64,000 nt of DNA from NCBI GenBank assembly GCA_036399055.1, contig DASWNX010000040.1, positions 186,001 through 250,000 on the forward strand. The letters are read 5' to 3'. Both the position numbers and the translations under genes were made by a program. The first letter of the stretch is position 1; every line of letters starts with the position of its first letter. This document shows, in pieces, positions 19,001 to 30,540 of this stretch. Origin of the DNA: Jatrophihabitans sp. Lineage in GTDB: Bacteria > Actinomycetota > Actinomycetes > Mycobacteriales > Jatrophihabitantaceae. The notes below the pieces were generated by a model. It ran no database searches. It was not told the origin of the DNA and saw only the letters and a program-made list of their open reading frames with translations.

Positions 19001-20598
19001 ACTCCACCCCGGGCGTGGGGCTGATCTCGCCGCCCCCACACCATGACATCTACTCCATCGAGGACCTCGCGCAGCTGATCCACGACCTGAAGAACGCCAA
19101 CTCCTCGGCCCGGGTGCACGTCAAGCTGGTGGCCGAGGCCGGGGTGGGCACGGTGGCGGCCGGGGTCGCCAAGGCGCACGCCGACGTGGTGCTGATCTCC
19201 GGTCACGACGGCGGCACCGGCGCGGCCCCGCTCACCTCGCTCAAGCACGCCGGCATGCCCTGGGAGCTCGGGCTGGCCGAGACCCAGCAGACCCTGCTGC
19301 TCAACGGCCTGCGGGACCGGATCACCGTGCAGGTGGACGGGGCGATGAAGACCGGGCGCGACGTGCTGATCGCGGCGCTGCTGGGCGCGGAGGAGTACGG
19401 TTTCGCGACCGCGCCGCTGGTCGTCTCGGGCTGCGTCATGATGCGGGTCTGCCACCTGGACACCTGCCCGGTGGGGGTCGCCACCCAGAACCCGGAGCTG
19501 CGTGCCCGGTTCACTGGGAGACCTGAGTTCGTGGTCACGTTCTTCGAGTACATCGCCGAGCAGGTCCGCGAGCTGCTGGCCGAACTGGGCTTCCGGACAC
19601 TGCAGGAGGTCATCGGCCACGCCGAGCTGCTGGACACCCGCGCGGCGATCGAGCACTGGAAGGCCGACGGCCTGGACCTGTCGCCGCTGCTGGCCACGCC
19701 CGCGCCGTTCGCCGGAACCGCGTTGACCAAGCGGGTCGAGCAGGAGCACGGGCTGGACGCCGCCCTGGACAACACCCTGATCCAGCTCTGCGAGGGCGCG
19801 CTGCTCGACGGCCGCCCGGTCCGGCTGGAGCTGCCGGTGCGCAACGTCAACCGGACGGTCGGCACCATGCTCGGCTCGCTGGTGACCCGCCGCTACGGCG
19901 CCGAGGGCCTGCCTGCGGGCACCATCGACATCACCCTGCACGGCTCGGCCGGGCAGTCACTGGGGGCGTTCCTGCCTGCCGGGGTGCAGATCACGCTGCA
20001 CGGCGACGCCAACGACTACGTCGGCAAGGGCCTGTCCGGCGGTGTGATCGCCGTGCGCCCGGACCAGCGGGCGCCGCTGGTCGCCGAGCGCAACGTGATC
20101 GCCGGCAACGTCATCGGCTATGGGGCCACCTCGGGTCAGCTACTGCTGCGCGGGGTGGTCGGCGAGCGGTTCTGCGTCCGCAACTCCGGCGCCACCGCGG
20201 TGGCCGAGGGAGTCGGCGATCACGCGCTGGAGTACATGACCGGCGGCATCGCGGTGATCCTCGGCCCGACCGGGCGCAACCTCGGCGCGGGGATGTCCGG
20301 CGGCGTCGGCTACGTGCTCGACCTGGACCCGACCAGGGTGAACTCCGAGCTGGTGGACGTCGAGCCGATGACGGCCGAGCACTCCCGGGCGCTGCGCGCG
20401 ATCCTGGCCGACCACCTGCGGCTGACCGGGTCGGCGGTGGCCGGTGAGCTGCTGGCCGACTCCGGCGCCGGCGCCGGCCTGGGCAGGTTCTCGGTGATCA
20501 TGCCGCGTGACTACAAGCGGGTGCTGCTGGCCACCCGCCGTGCCCAGGCGACCGGAGCCGATGTCGACGAGGCCGTGATGGCCGCCGCCCGCGGATGA
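16012..20598 (+). CDS. gltB: Glutamate synthase large subunit
   Basis: GltB (1528 residues) makes glutamate from glutamine and 2-oxoglutarate. The GTG at 16012 follows GAGGGGAGCAGG and gives a short propeptide before the catalytic Cys of [10 protein letters not shown], which must be exposed by processing. Domains in order are: class-II glutamine amidotransferase (about 22-430, with [13 protein letters not shown] and [16 protein letters not shown]), central domain (about 470-760), FMN-binding synthase domain (about 820-1190, with [13 protein letters not shown] and [20 protein letters not shown]), the 3Fe-4S Cys set in [15 protein letters not shown], and the GxGxG beta-helix at the C-terminus. 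No gltD follows, although the NADPH-dependent enzyme needs the small subunit. Confidence 0.96.
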   Translation: MQFSAVPAAQGLYDPRNETDSCGVACLADLRGRPSHSLIRTALTALHNMDHRGAAGAEPESGDGSGITVAIPDAFLRAVAGAELDVELPAAGSYATGIAFLPTELPARERVKAVVARTAAAEGLRVLGWRPVPISAEGLGPSALEVMPAFEQLFVCAAEATADGLELERMAFGLRKVAERRVAESGDQLYFPSLSGRTLIYKGMLTTAQLATFYPDLRDERFSSAIALVHSRFSTNTFPSWPLAQPFRLIAHNGEINTVGGNRNWMAARQALLASELLADPSDPDRGLSRLFPICTPDGSDSASFDEVLELLHLGGRSLPHAVLMMIPEAWENAGAYMDPARRDFYAFHSTLMEPWDGPACVSFTDGTVIGAVLDRNGLRPGRWWRTSEDLVILASEAGVIDLDPATVVAKGRLQPGRMFLVDTAAGEIRDDDEIKSALAAEHPYGDWLHTGLLHLDTLPEREHVTHTHESVTLRQQLFGYTEEELRVILAPMAGTGGEPLGSMGTDTPLAVLSQRPRLLFDYFSELFAQVTNPPLDAIREEMVTSLSATIGPEQNLLDPSAASCRQIVLPRPVIDNDDLAKIWHVNADGDLPGFQCALIDGRYRVHGGGPALNAALLRVRDECSAAIEAGARILILSDRDCGPDHAPIPSLLLTSAVHGHLVRTGQRTKVGLVVETGEAREVHHVALLIGYGAAAVNPYLAFETIDDLIGAGALTGVDSKTAIGRYIKSLSKGVLKVMSKMGISTVASYTGAQVFQAFGLSDELIDSYFTGTRSSLGGIGLDVLADEVAARHAQAFGQNPVTRAHRRLEVGGEYAWRREGEIHLFNPETVFKLQHATRARRYDRFAEYTDEVDRLSRQGATLRGLFELRTGQRPPVPLDEVEPVWQIVKRFATGAMSYGSISAEAHQTLAIAMNRIGGRSNSGEGGEDADRYLPDANGDLRRSAVKQVASGRFGVTSHYLVNADDLQIKIAQGAKPGEGGQLPGYKVYPWIARTRHSTPGVGLISPPPHHDIYSIEDLAQLIHDLKNANSSARVHVKLVAEAGVGTVAAGVAKAHADVVLISGHDGGTGAAPLTSLKHAGMPWELGLAETQQTLLLNGLRDRITVQVDGAMKTGRDVLIAALLGAEEYGFATAPLVVSGCVMMRVCHLDTCPVGVATQNPELRARFTGRPEFVVTFFEYIAEQVRELLAELGFRTLQEVIGHAELLDTRAAIEHWKADGLDLSPLLATPAPFAGTALTKRVEQEHGLDAALDNTLIQLCEGALLDGRPVRLELPVRNVNRTVGTMLGSLVTRRYGAEGLPAGTIDITLHGSAGQSLGAFLPAGVQITLHGDANDYVGKGLSGGVIAVRPDQRAPLVAERNVIAGNVIGYGATSGQLLLRGVVGERFCVRNSGATAVAEGVGDHALEYMTGGIAVILGPTGRNLGAGMSGGVGYVLDLDPTRVNSELVDVEPMTAEHSRALRAILADHLRLTGSAVAGELLADSGAGAGLGRFSVIMPRDYKRVLLATRRAQATGADVDEAVMAAARG

Positions 20599-20658
20599 GC
20601 CGATCGCCGGGCAACGCTGCCTTATCGCGACCGGCTGACACCGGTTAAGGTGGTAGGA

Positions 20659-22089
20659 GTGATCCGCCGCGCGAAAATCGTCTGCACCCTTGGTCCCGCC
20701 ACCGACCCGCCGGAACGGCTGCGAGCGCTGGTCGAGGCCGGCATGGACGTGGCCCGGTTGAACTTCAGCCACGGCGAGCACCGCGAGCACGCCGGCAGGT
20801 TCCGCGGCGTCCGCGAGGCGGCCAAGGCCGCCGGGCGCAACGTCGCCACCCTGGCCGACCTGCAGGGCCCCAAGATCCGGCTCGGCAAGTTCGTCGACGG
20901 CCCGGTGATGTGGGCCACCGGAGAGCGGGTCCGGATCACCGTCGAGGACGTCGAGGGCGACCACGACCGGGTGTCGACCACGTACAAGCAGCTGGCCGAA
21001 GACGTCCGGCCCGGTGACCGGCTGCTGGTCGACGACGGCAACGTCGCGCTGGTCGCGGTCGCCGTCGAGAACGGCACTGACGTGGTGTGCGACGTCACCG
21101 AAGGCGGCATGGTCAGCAACAACAAGGGCCTGTCGTTGCCGGGGGTGCTGGTCAGCGTGCCGGCGCTGAGCGAGAAGGACATCGACGACCTGGAGTTCGC
21201 GCTGGAGCTGGGGGTGGACTGGGTCGCGCTGTCCTTCGTCCGGTCCCCCGATGACATCAAGCTGGTGCACGAGGTGATGGACCGGGTGGGCGTGCGCCGT
21301 CCGGTGATCGCCAAGATCGAGAAGCCCGAGGGCGTCGAGCGGCTGGTCGAGATCGCGCTGGCCTTCGACGGCGTGATGGTGGCTCGCGGCGACCTCGGGG
21401 TCGAGATGCCGCTGGAGCAGGTGCCGATGGTGCAGAAGCGCGCCATCGCGATCTGCCGCGACAACGCCAAGCCGGTGATCGTGGCGACCCAGATGCTGGA
21501 GTCGATGATCAGCCACTCACGTCCCACCCGGGCCGAGGCCTCGGACGTGGCCAACGCCGTGCTCGACGGCGCCGACGCGGTGATGCTGTCGGGGGAGACC
21601 AGCGTCGGCAGCTACCCGGTGCAGGCGGTGGCCACCATGTCGCGCATCATCACCTCCGTCGAGCAGTCCACCGTCGACGTCGCCGCGCTGCTGCACGATC
21701 CGCGCACTCCCGGCGGCGTGATCGCCAAGGCCGCCAAGGAGATCGGCGAGTCGCTCGGCGCCACCGCCCTGGTGGCCTTCACCCAGAGCGGTGACACCGC
21801 CCGCCGGCTGGCCCGGCTGCACGCGCGGTGCGCGGTGCTGGCCTTCACCCCCGAAGAGAACGTGCAGCGTCAGCTGGCGCTGTCCTGGGGAGTGTCGGCG
21901 CACCGGGTCTGGACGGTGCAGACCACCGATGAGATGGTCCGCCAGGTGGACTCGGCCCTGCTGGCGCAGCGGGTCTGCCGTCCCGACGACCTGGTCGTGA
22001 TCGTGGCCGGCACGCCGCCCTCGACGCCGGGCACCACCAACACCATCCGGGTCCATCACATCGGAGGCATCCTGCAACGTGACCGCTGA
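20659..22089 (+). CDS. pyk: Pyruvate kinase
   Basis: Pyruvate kinase (476 residues) makes pyruvate and ATP from phosphoenolpyruvate and ADP. Starting at GTG 20659, with AAGG eight bases upstream, gives MIRRAKIVCTLGPATD; a GTG 9 bp upstream is in frame. Motifs are MDVARLNFSHGEHREH, DLQGPKIRLGKF, the catalytic VIAKIEKPEGVERL, GVMVARGDLGVEMPLEQVPM, QKRAI, ATQMLESMI, PTRAEASDVANAVLDGADAV and MLSGETSVGSYPV. The C-terminal allosteric domain is complete. It overlaps tesB by 11 bp, the same neighbours as in mycobacteria. Confidence 0.96.
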   Translation: MIRRAKIVCTLGPATDPPERLRALVEAGMDVARLNFSHGEHREHAGRFRGVREAAKAAGRNVATLADLQGPKIRLGKFVDGPVMWATGERVRITVEDVEGDHDRVSTTYKQLAEDVRPGDRLLVDDGNVALVAVAVENGTDVVCDVTEGGMVSNNKGLSLPGVLVSVPALSEKDIDDLEFALELGVDWVALSFVRSPDDIKLVHEVMDRVGVRRPVIAKIEKPEGVERLVEIALAFDGVMVARGDLGVEMPLEQVPMVQKRAIAICRDNAKPVIVATQMLESMISHSRPTRAEASDVANAVLDGADAVMLSGETSVGSYPVQAVATMSRIITSVEQSTVDVAALLHDPRTPGGVIAKAAKEIGESLGATALVAFTQSGDTARRLARLHARCAVLAFTPEENVQRQLALSWGVSAHRVWTVQTTDEMVRQVDSALLAQRVCRPDDLVVIVAGTPPSTPGTTNTIRVHHIGGILQRDR

Positions 22090-22993
22090 GCCCGATCTCA
22101 AGCTCGCCGCCGACGGCGCCGACCACCCGGGCGGCCAGCCCATCGTGGACGCGCTGGTCAGCCTGCTCGACCTCGAGGCCATCGAGACCGACATCTTCCG
22201 AGGCCTCAGCCCGCAGGTCGCGATGCAGCGGGTCTTCGGCGGCCAGGTCGCCGGCCAGGCGCTGGTGGCCGCCGGGCGCACCGTGGCGCCCGAGCGGCTG
22301 GTGCACTCGTTGCACTCCTACTTCATCCGGCCCGGCGACCCGTCGATCCCGATCATCTACACCGTCGACCGGGTCCGCGACGGCCGGTCGTTCTCGGTGC
22401 GCCGGGTGGTGGCCATCCAGCACGGCGAGCCGATCTTCACCCTGTCGGCCTCCTTCCAGCTGCCCCAGGGCGGCATCGACCACCAGGCCCAGATGCCGCC
22501 GGCGCCCGCGCCGGAGTCATTGCCGACGCTGGCCGAGCGCTATGAGGGCTTCGACGAGCTGTGGTCGGTGATGCGCCAGATCCCGCAGCCCTTCGACGTC
22601 CGCTACGTCGACGACCCGCCGTGGGTCCAGCGGGGCCAGGGGCCACGGGAGAACCAGCCGCACCGGATCTGGCTCAAGGCCGACGGGACGCTGCCCGACA
22701 ACCCGCTGCTGCACGTCTGCGTCATCACCTTCGCCTCGGACATGAACCTGCTGGACTCGGTGCTCATCCACCATGGCCTGGCCGCCCGGCTGGACCCGAT
22801 CAGCATGGCGTCGCTGGATCACGCGATGTGGTTCCACCGCCAGTTCCGCGCCGATGACTGGCTGCTCTACGTCTCGTCCTCGTCCTCGGCCTCCGGCGGG
22901 CGCGGGCTGGCCACCGGCCAGTTCTACTCCCGGGACGGCCGGTTGGTGGCCAGCGTGACGCAAGAGGGCATGATCCGGTTGCCGAACGCCTGA
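22079..22993 (+). CDS. tesB: Acyl-CoA thioesterase II
   Basis: A 304-residue double-hotdog thioesterase that hydrolyses acyl-CoA to free acid and CoA. Motifs include DIFRGLSPQ, RVFGGQVAGQALVAA, VHSLHSYFIRPGDPSIPIIY and DGRSFSVRRVVAIQHGEPIF in the first domain, and FASDMNLLDSVL, ASLDHAMWFHRQFRADDWLL and RGLATGQFYSRDGRLVASV in the second. The GTG start has a GGAGG about 12 bp upstream inside pyk. It is the last gene of the conserved backbone before the accessory region. Confidence 0.93.
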   Translation: MTAEPDLKLAADGADHPGGQPIVDALVSLLDLEAIETDIFRGLSPQVAMQRVFGGQVAGQALVAAGRTVAPERLVHSLHSYFIRPGDPSIPIIYTVDRVRDGRSFSVRRVVAIQHGEPIFTLSASFQLPQGGIDHQAQMPPAPAPESLPTLAERYEGFDELWSVMRQIPQPFDVRYVDDPPWVQRGQGPRENQPHRIWLKADGTLPDNPLLHVCVITFASDMNLLDSVLIHHGLAARLDPISMASLDHAMWFHRQFRADDWLLYVSSSSSASGGRGLATGQFYSRDGRLVASVTQEGMIRLPNA

Positions 22994-23009
22994 GGCCGCG
23001 GGAGTCGAG

Positions 23010-23399
23010 TCAGACGCGCTGAGGTCTGTCGAGGACGGCGACGATGATGGCTCCAGCCGCGCACAGGATGGGAAGGGCCAAGTAGACGGCCATCACCAGG
23101 CCCCCGCCGAAGATCACGAGTCCGGCGCAGACGAACAGGCAGGTGGCCGGGACGAGATAGCGCGCCCACCTGCGACGCCAGGGGATCAGCGGGGGCGCCA
23201 CGAGGTACAGGTACGCCACGCCCAGCACGGCGATCCATCCGATGAGGTCGAACGGCCACACCTCGGCTACGGCGAGGACACTGACCACGGGACCGGCGCT
23301 GAGCAGGAGGGCCGGCCACGGTCGGGGTGGCCAGGTCGCGATCACGACGGCGAGCGTGACCGCGCCGACAGTGAGCGCATACGCGATCAGCAGTTGCAC
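23010..23399 (-). CDS. Small hypothetical membrane protein
   Basis: The 129-residue protein begins at a GTG (MQLLIAYALTVGAVTLAVV). Four to five hydrophobic segments are visible, with a basic loop WRRRWARYL in the middle that probably faces the cytoplasm. No motif identifies a family. It is convergent with tesB (17 bp between stops) and marks the left edge of the accessory region. Confidence 0.55.
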   Translation of the reverse strand: MQLLIAYALTVGAVTLAVVIATWPPRPWPALLLSAGPVVSVLAVAEVWPFDLIGWIAVLGVAYLYLVAPPLIPWRRRWARYLVPATCLFVCAGLVIFGGGLVMAVYLALPILCAAGAIIVAVLDRPQRV

Positions 23400-23472
23400 C
23401 GACGCCCCAGAGAGTCGGCGCCGGGTCGACCGAGCGGATGCGCCCCGGCGCGCGAATCCCTTGTCAGGGACA

Positions 23473-23934
23473 TCAATCGCCCAGCCGGACGTCGCGGTCC
23501 GCTGGCGCCAGGGCGCCGACCCCTGATGGGCATGCCGCGTCGCTGACCTCGGTGTGCCCGGACATCGCTTGGATGCGGTAAGTCAGGCACAGGCGGGCCA
23601 CGAACTGCTCATAGCTCAGCCCGCCTCCCGACTCCCCACCGGCCGTGATGGCGCCTGAGACGATCACCGCCTCACCCTCGGCCCTCGCTACCAGCGCAAG
23701 GTCGGGCAGCGCCTTGGCAACGGCCTCGAGCTGGGCCTTCCCCGAACTTCCACGAGCCGCTGCCGCGAGGTCCTCGCGAAGCGAGAACGCCTTGGCGCGC
23801 ACGGCGCTGACCGCTTCCTGCCGGGCGTTCTGAGCGGGGCTGCCGCATGCGGCAGCGCTCAGGCCCAGGGCCAGGACCAGGACCACAAGCACCGCCGCGC
23901 CACGCCGCGCGGTGACGCCAGCTCGACCACTCAT
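23473..23934 (-). CDS. Hypothetical lipoprotein
   Basis: A 153-residue protein with a lipoprotein signal peptide: basic MSGRAGVTARRGAA, hydrophobic VLVVLVLALGLS and the lipobox AAAC. The mature part begins GSPAQNARQEAVSAVRAKAF and is helical and Ala/Glu-rich, with two Cys near the C-terminus (RLCLTYRI and DAACPSG). I do not recognise a family. It lies 32 bp downstream of the decarboxylase gene on the same strand and may share its transcript. Confidence 0.65.
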   Translation of the reverse strand: MSGRAGVTARRGAAVLVVLVLALGLSAAACGSPAQNARQEAVSAVRAKAFSLREDLAAAARGSSGKAQLEAVAKALPDLALVARAEGEAVIVSGAITAGGESGGGLSYEQFVARLCLTYRIQAMSGHTEVSDAACPSGVGALAPADRDVRLGD

Positions 23935-23966
23935 CGACGGCACGCCTCTTCCGAATCCGAGGCGTC

Positions 23967-25394
23967 TCAGCTGTCGGGCAGCTGGTCGCAGATCGCCTGC
24001 CAGGCGGCCTGGACATGCCGGCGCTCGGTCAGCACCGAGCCGATCGCCATCCGGATCGCGAACCGGCCGTTGACCTCGGTGTGCGTCAGGTAGGCCTGGC
24101 CGGAGTCGTTCACCGCAGCCAGCAGCCGGCGGCCGGCGTCGTCGCCGGCCCGGAGCGCGAACGTCACCAGAGCCAGCGGGTGCGGCGCCAGCAGCTCGAA
24201 GCGCGGATCGGCCGCGACCCAGGAGGCGAACTCCTGAGCCAGGCCGACGTGGCCGCGGATGTGCGCGCGCAGGCCGTCGGCGCCGTACCAGCGCAGCACC
24301 GTCCAGAGCTTGAGCGCCCGGAACCGCCGGCCCAGCGGAACCTGCCAGTCGCGGTAGTCGAACACCTCGCCGGACTCGCTGGCGGAGTTGCGCAGGTACT
24401 CCGGCAGGATCGACAGCGCCGCGGTCAGCGCGGCCCGGTCGGCGATCCAGAACGCGCTGCAGTCGAAGTTGGTCAGCAGCCACTTGTGCGGGTTCGTGCA
24501 GTACGAATCGGCCTGTTCGACGCCGGCGTTGATCCAGCGCAGCTCGTCGCAGACCGCTGCCACCCCGGCCCAGGCGGCGTCGACGTGCAGCCAGGCGCCG
24601 TGGCGGTGGGCGAGTTCGGCCAGCTCGGCCACCGGGTCCAGCGCCCCGGTGCCGGTGGCGCCCACCGAGGCCACCACCAGGGCCGGCGTCCAGCCGGCTG
24701 CGACGTCGGCGGCCAGCAACTCGGCCAAGTGCTCAGGCCGGGCCGCCAGCGTGACCGGGTCGACGTCGAGCTTGCGCAGGGCCGCGGTGCCGATGCCGGC
24801 GATCCGGCAGGCCTTCTCGACCGAGGAGTGGCTCTGACCGGAGGTGTAGACGCTGAACCGCCCGGCCGCCACGCCGGCGGTCTCGGTGGCGCCGCCGCTG
24901 GCCCGGTGCAGGGCGGCCACCAGCGCGACCAGGGTGGCGTCTGAGGCGGAGTGCTGGATCACCCCGCCGCCGGCGGAGCCGGAACGGAAGCAGGCCGGCA
25001 GCTCCAGCAACTGGGCCAGCCAGTCCAGCATCTGGGTCTCGAGCTCGGTGGCGGCCGGCGAGGTCGCCCACAACATGCCCTGCACGCCCAGGCCCGAGGC
25101 CAGCAGGTCGCCCAGGATCGAGGGGCCGGTGGCGCTGGCTGGGAAGAACGCGAAGAAGGACGGGTGCTGCCAGTGGGTCAGACCAGGCAGGATCACCTGG
25201 TCCAGGTCGGCCAGCACCCCGTCAAAGCCCTGACCGGTCGCTGGCGGCTCGGCGGGCAGGCCGGCCCGCACCTGGCCCGGCGTCACCTGCGAGAGCACCG
25301 GCAGGGACTCCAGCCGCTCGTAGTAATCAGCGATCCAGTCGATGACCTCGCGGCCATGCCGGCGGAACTCCTCCGGGCTCATGTGAGCGCTCAT
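23967..25394 (-). CDS. PLP-dependent decarboxylase, aromatic-L-amino-acid decarboxylase type
   Basis: A group II amino acid decarboxylase of 475 residues. The N-terminus MSPEEFRRHGREVIDWIADY and the segment QHPSFFAFFPASATGPSILG are typical of aromatic amino acid decarboxylases. GSGSAGGGVIQHSASDATLV-like substrate-loop sequence, SVGATGTGALDPV, HVDAAWAGVAAVCDE and the PLP lysine in NPHKWLLTNFDCS are all present. Expected reactions are decarboxylation of Tyr, Trp or Dopa-like substrates. Its position, 112 bp beyond the end of the carrier-protein operon on the same strand, makes membership in the biosynthetic cluster possible but not shown. A second, distinct decarboxylase lies at 37583. Confidence 0.87.
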   Translation of the reverse strand: MSAHMSPEEFRRHGREVIDWIADYYERLESLPVLSQVTPGQVRAGLPAEPPATGQGFDGVLADLDQVILPGLTHWQHPSFFAFFPASATGPSILGDLLASGLGVQGMLWATSPAATELETQMLDWLAQLLELPACFRSGSAGGGVIQHSASDATLVALVAALHRASGGATETAGVAAGRFSVYTSGQSHSSVEKACRIAGIGTAALRKLDVDPVTLAARPEHLAELLAADVAAGWTPALVVASVGATGTGALDPVAELAELAHRHGAWLHVDAAWAGVAAVCDELRWINAGVEQADSYCTNPHKWLLTNFDCSAFWIADRAALTAALSILPEYLRNSASESGEVFDYRDWQVPLGRRFRALKLWTVLRWYGADGLRAHIRGHVGLAQEFASWVAADPRFELLAPHPLALVTFALRAGDDAGRRLLAAVNDSGQAYLTHTEVNGRFAIRMAIGSVLTERRHVQAAWQAICDQLPDS

Positions 25395-25415
25395 CTGACT
25401 GAATCTAGCTCAGTG

Positions 25416-25448
25416 CCGACCGACGACCGACGACCGACGGCCGACGAC
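25416..25448. repeat. CCGACGA heptanucleotide repeat
   Basis: About four copies of a 7-bp CCGACGA-like unit lie between the decarboxylase gene and the glycosyltransferase gene. It is noncoding and just upstream of the decarboxylase start, so it sits in its 5' region. Confidence 0.75.
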
Positions 25449-25506
25449 ATGGTCGGCCCTGGCTCGCCCTGGTAAGTCCTTGCCGGCGCCGGTCGGGGGT
25501 CAGGCC

Positions 25507-26427
25507 TCATGCCCCCAGCTTGGGCTCGCTGCGCGGCAGCACCGCCAGTTGGGGCGCGGTTCCCGGTCGGGTGAGCCGTGGCCGGCGCAGCATGCCTTCG
25601 GTCAGGCCCCGCGCCAGGTGCCAGGCGAAGCGGTCCTTGCGCTTGGCGTTGCGGGCCTGTTCCCAGGTTCCCCGCCAGAACCGGTGCGCGGCGCGCTCGC
25701 GGCCCCGGCTGGAGGCCAGGTCCCGGCGCCTCAGGATCCACAGCCGGTTCCTGACGTCGTAGCGCAGCCGCGGCCCGAGGTCCTTCCACTCCGGCTTGTC
25801 GGGGTGGACGACGATGCTCGTGGTGCTGGCCAGGCCACCGGCCATCACCTGCAGCCGGGACGTGTACTCGCTGTCGTCCCACCAGATGAAAAAGTCGGCG
25901 ATCGGCAGAAAGGTCTGCCGGGCGGTCTGAAGATTGATGAGCACTCCGACGAAAGTCGCGTGAGCGGCCGGGTAGGTGTCCGGCGGCGTGCGGCTCAACC
26001 GGTTCTCACCCTCCGGGATCGGCATCGGGACGTGGCTCGGCAGCTTCTTTCCCTCCGGTGACAGCACGGTGGAGGCGACGAAGCCCGGCTTGGTGTCGCC
26101 GGCCGCCTCCATCGCGGCCAGCAGCGGAGCCAGCGCGTCGTGCCGGGGCACCGCGTCGTCATCCATCAGCCAGGCGAAGTCGTGGCCGCGACTGAGCAGG
26201 ATGTCCAGGCCGGCCGAGAAGCCGCCCGCGCCGCCGATGTTGGAAGGGCTTTGCGCCAGCGACACCGAGGGAAACTCGCCCCGGACCATCTCGACGCTGC
26301 CGTCGGTGGAGCCGTTGTCGAGCACCAGGATCTCATCGAGTGGATGGGTCTGCTGCAGGAGCGCCGACAGGCATTGCCGGAGCAGTTCGCGCCGGTTGTA
26401 GGACACGACAAGAGCGGCCACGGTCAT
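25507..26427 (-). CDS. Family 2 glycosyltransferase, galactofuranosyl/rhamnosyl-transferase-like
   Basis: The protein is 306 residues, starting at an ATG preceded by TAAGGAGAAC. GT2 fold signatures are VAALVVSYNRRELLRQCLSA, EILVLDNGSTDGSVEMV, NIGGAGGFSAGLD and the metal-binding WLMDDDAVPRHDAL. The C-terminal FFIWWDDSEYTSRLQVMAG resembles the second acidic motif of GlfT1 and rhamnosyltransferases. It is the last gene of the minus-strand cluster operon, 56 bp after the UDP-galactopyranose mutase gene, so UDP-galactofuranose is the likely donor. The acceptor is inferred to be the cluster product; a cell-wall galactan role is the alternative. Confidence 0.82.
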   Translation of the reverse strand: MTVAALVVSYNRRELLRQCLSALLQQTHPLDEILVLDNGSTDGSVEMVRGEFPSVSLAQSPSNIGGAGGFSAGLDILLSRGHDFAWLMDDDAVPRHDALAPLLAAMEAAGDTKPGFVASTVLSPEGKKLPSHVPMPIPEGENRLSRTPPDTYPAAHATFVGVLINLQTARQTFLPIADFFIWWDDSEYTSRLQVMAGGLASTTSIVVHPDKPEWKDLGPRLRYDVRNRLWILRRRDLASSRGRERAAHRFWRGTWEQARNAKRKDRFAWHLARGLTEGMLRRPRLTRPGTAPQLAVLPRSEPKLGA

Positions 26428-26483
26428 GGGGTTCTCCTTAAGAGCGTTACCGGGGTGGGGAAGTCGGGTTGGCGGCGTGCGGA

Positions 26484-28814
<2,331 letters not shown>

Positions 28815-28818
<4 letters not shown>

Positions 28819-29405
28819 GAGGACGCCCCGGACGCGGCGGGCAGCAGCGTCATAGCGAAGATGTGCAGCGCCGGGTTGCGCGGCAGGCGCAGGCCTACCA
28901 GGTCGGCCCGGCGGGTCACCGGCACCCGCTGGCACCACATCGTGGCCCGGACGCCGAACTGCACATGGTGGGGGTAGTGCATGGCCTGGCTGCCGAGCGC
29001 GACCGTCTCACCGAACACCGCGGGCGCCGCCCAGAAGTCCGAGACCCGCACCGGCTCGAAATCAGCCGTCTGGTCAAGGAAGAACAGGCACAGCTCGTCC
29101 TCGACCCGGCGCTCGGCGGCGGCGATCAGGTAGAGCCAGTCGTAACGTCCCGCGGGCACGTCCAGCAGCTGGCCGTCGCAGCGCACGTTGTCCGGGTGGG
29201 CGTCGCCGAGGTGATGGACCTCGAAGACGATGCCGTCCACCAGCACCGTCGGCCCGCTCGGCAGCTCTTCGGCTGCGAAGGAGTTTCCCCAGACGTTGAA
29301 GGCACCCTGACCGGTGGCGCCGGCGGGCGTGCTGGCCACATTGTTGAGCGCCGTGGCCAGCGCGACCGGCCGGCCGGCGCCGGCGCGAGCCGAGCCGGCG
29401 CTCAT
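28815..29405 (-). CDS. Unrecognised 196-aa cluster protein, predicted beta-rich
   Basis: The protein has 196 residues with no signal peptide or membrane segment. Visible features are GQGAFNVWGNSFAAEELPSG, VLVDGIVFEVHHLG, DNVRCDGQLLDVPAGRYDWL, YLIAAAERRVEDELCLFF, VRVSDFWAAPAVFGE and VPVTRRADLVGLRLPRNPAL followed by HIFAMTLLP. The alternating hydrophobic pattern suggests a beta-sandwich; similar strings occur in uncharacterised actinobacterial proteins and glycosidase-associated sandwich domains, but I cannot name the family. It overlaps both neighbours (LysK-like and BtrH-like) by four bases, so it is a genuine operon member and a candidate for an unknown step. A homologue of the aziridine synthase subunits (Vzb10/11, AziU3/U2) should be tested. 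Confidence 0.75.
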
Positions 29406-30538
29406 CGGGGTCTCACCGCCTGGTCCAGGGCCGGGCTTAGCAGGGTGAGAGCTGAGCTCAACACCTCGATGGAGCGTAGGTAGTCGGCCAGAACCAGGTG
29501 CTCGTCGTCGCTGTGGTCCAGCACGTTGTGACCGGGCCCGTAAGTGGCCATCGGAATGTTCCAATCCTGTGCGAGGGTGTTCATGTCCGAGGTGCCGGAG
29601 CGCAGCTTGAGTCCCGGCACGGCCTGCGCGGCCCGGATCGGCCCGCAGAGGCTGAGCACCACGGGATTGCGCCGGTCGGCCCGGCAGGCGGCGACGTCGT
29701 TGACGACGCTGAGCTCGCCGTGCGGGCAGCGCTCGCGCAGCTGAGCCAGCAGGCCGGCCGAGTCGAAGCCGAGCGGCGTCCGGACGCTGACCGCGATCTC
29801 AGCCTCGGTCATCCCGCCGCTGACCGAGACCAGCGTCGCCCCCGGCTGGTCGAAGCGGGCGTGGGAAGCCTCAGGGCCCAGCAGGTCCAGCACGGCGTGC
29901 CAGCATTCGACGGCCAGCTCAGAGGCCTTGGCGGCTGGGTTGGTGGGGTGCGTCGACGGTCGCTGAACCCGGTAGGTGAGATCGAGTTTCCCCTTGTACC
30001 CCAGCACTACCGAGGACCAGCCGCTCGGCTCGCCGATGATGAGCGCCGCAGGCGTCGGATAGTTCTGCCGCACGGCCACCGCGCCTCGAGAGCCGGGGGT
30101 CTCCTCTTCCACGACGCCGACCACGGTGATCGTGCCGGCGGCCTTCACCGCCCTGGCAGCGGCGCAGATCATCGCCGCCAGCGGTCCTTTCGCGTCGACT
30201 GAGCCCCGGCCGTGCAGGCGCCCGTCGCGAATGCTCGTCGGCAGCGGGTCACCGGCGGTGTCGAGGTGGCCGAGCAGCATCACCGTGGGCCCCGGTCCGC
30301 GCTCGATGCTGCCGCAGACGTTGCCAGTGGCATCGACGCCGGCGCGGAATCCGAGATCGGTCATCGCCTGGCACACGAACGCGGCAAGCTCGCCTTCGTG
30401 CCCGGACGGTGAGGCGATCTGCACCATCTGCCGCACCAGCTCGATCGCCGTGGCATCGTCAGGCGCCGCTGTGGGCTCGGTCATCGCTGCGGACGGGGTC
30501 ATCGCTGTGGACTGGGTCATCGCTGCGGGCTCGGTCAT
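29402..30538 (-). CDS. lysK: LysK-like M20 peptidase releasing the product from the carrier protein
   Basis: An M20-family metallohydrolase of 378 residues related to LysK/ArgE. Zinc ligands and catalytic residues are visible in VMLLGHLDTAGDPLP (His, Asp), LHGRGSVDAKGPLAAM (bridging Asp), VVEEETPGSRGAVAV (catalytic Glu), IIGEPSGWSSVV and YGPGHNVLDHSDDEHLV (His). LysK cleaves the isopeptide bond between the finished amino acid and the C-terminal Glu of LysW. The first about 25 residues are low-complexity with four Met-Thr units (an 18-bp repeat), so translation could begin at any of four ATGs; the one overlapping the ArgB-like stop was taken. Confidence 0.87.
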   Translation of the reverse strand: MTEPAAMTQSTAMTPSAAMTEPTAAPDDATAIELVRQMVQIASPSGHEGELAAFVCQAMTDLGFRAGVDATGNVCGSIERGPGPTVMLLGHLDTAGDPLPTSIRDGRLHGRGSVDAKGPLAAMICAAARAVKAAGTITVVGVVEEETPGSRGAVAVRQNYPTPAALIIGEPSGWSSVVLGYKGKLDLTYRVQRPSTHPTNPAAKASELAVECWHAVLDLLGPEASHARFDQPGATLVSVSGGMTEAEIAVSVRTPLGFDSAGLLAQLRERCPHGELSVVNDVAACRADRRNPVVLSLCGPIRAAQAVPGLKLRSGTSDMNTLAQDWNIPMATYGPGHNVLDHSDDEHLVLADYLRSIEVLSSALTLLSPALDQAVRPR

Positions 30539-30540
30539 CG
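30481..30540 (-). repeat. 18-bp tandem repeat at the lysK-like 5' end
   Basis: Three copies of an 18-bp unit (TCATCGCTGYGGRCNSGG on the plus strand) and a partial fourth encode MTEPAA, MTQSTA, MTPSAA and the start of MTEPTA on the minus strand. Each unit contains an in-frame ATG, giving four possible starts for the gene. Confidence 0.9.

Noticed and set aside
15142..19941. Very long open frame (about 1599 codons) on the minus strand through gltB
   Set aside because: It is antisense to the unmistakable gltB and is low in recognisable motifs except for the ankyrin gene at its 3' end. High-GC codon bias on the other strand creates such shadows.
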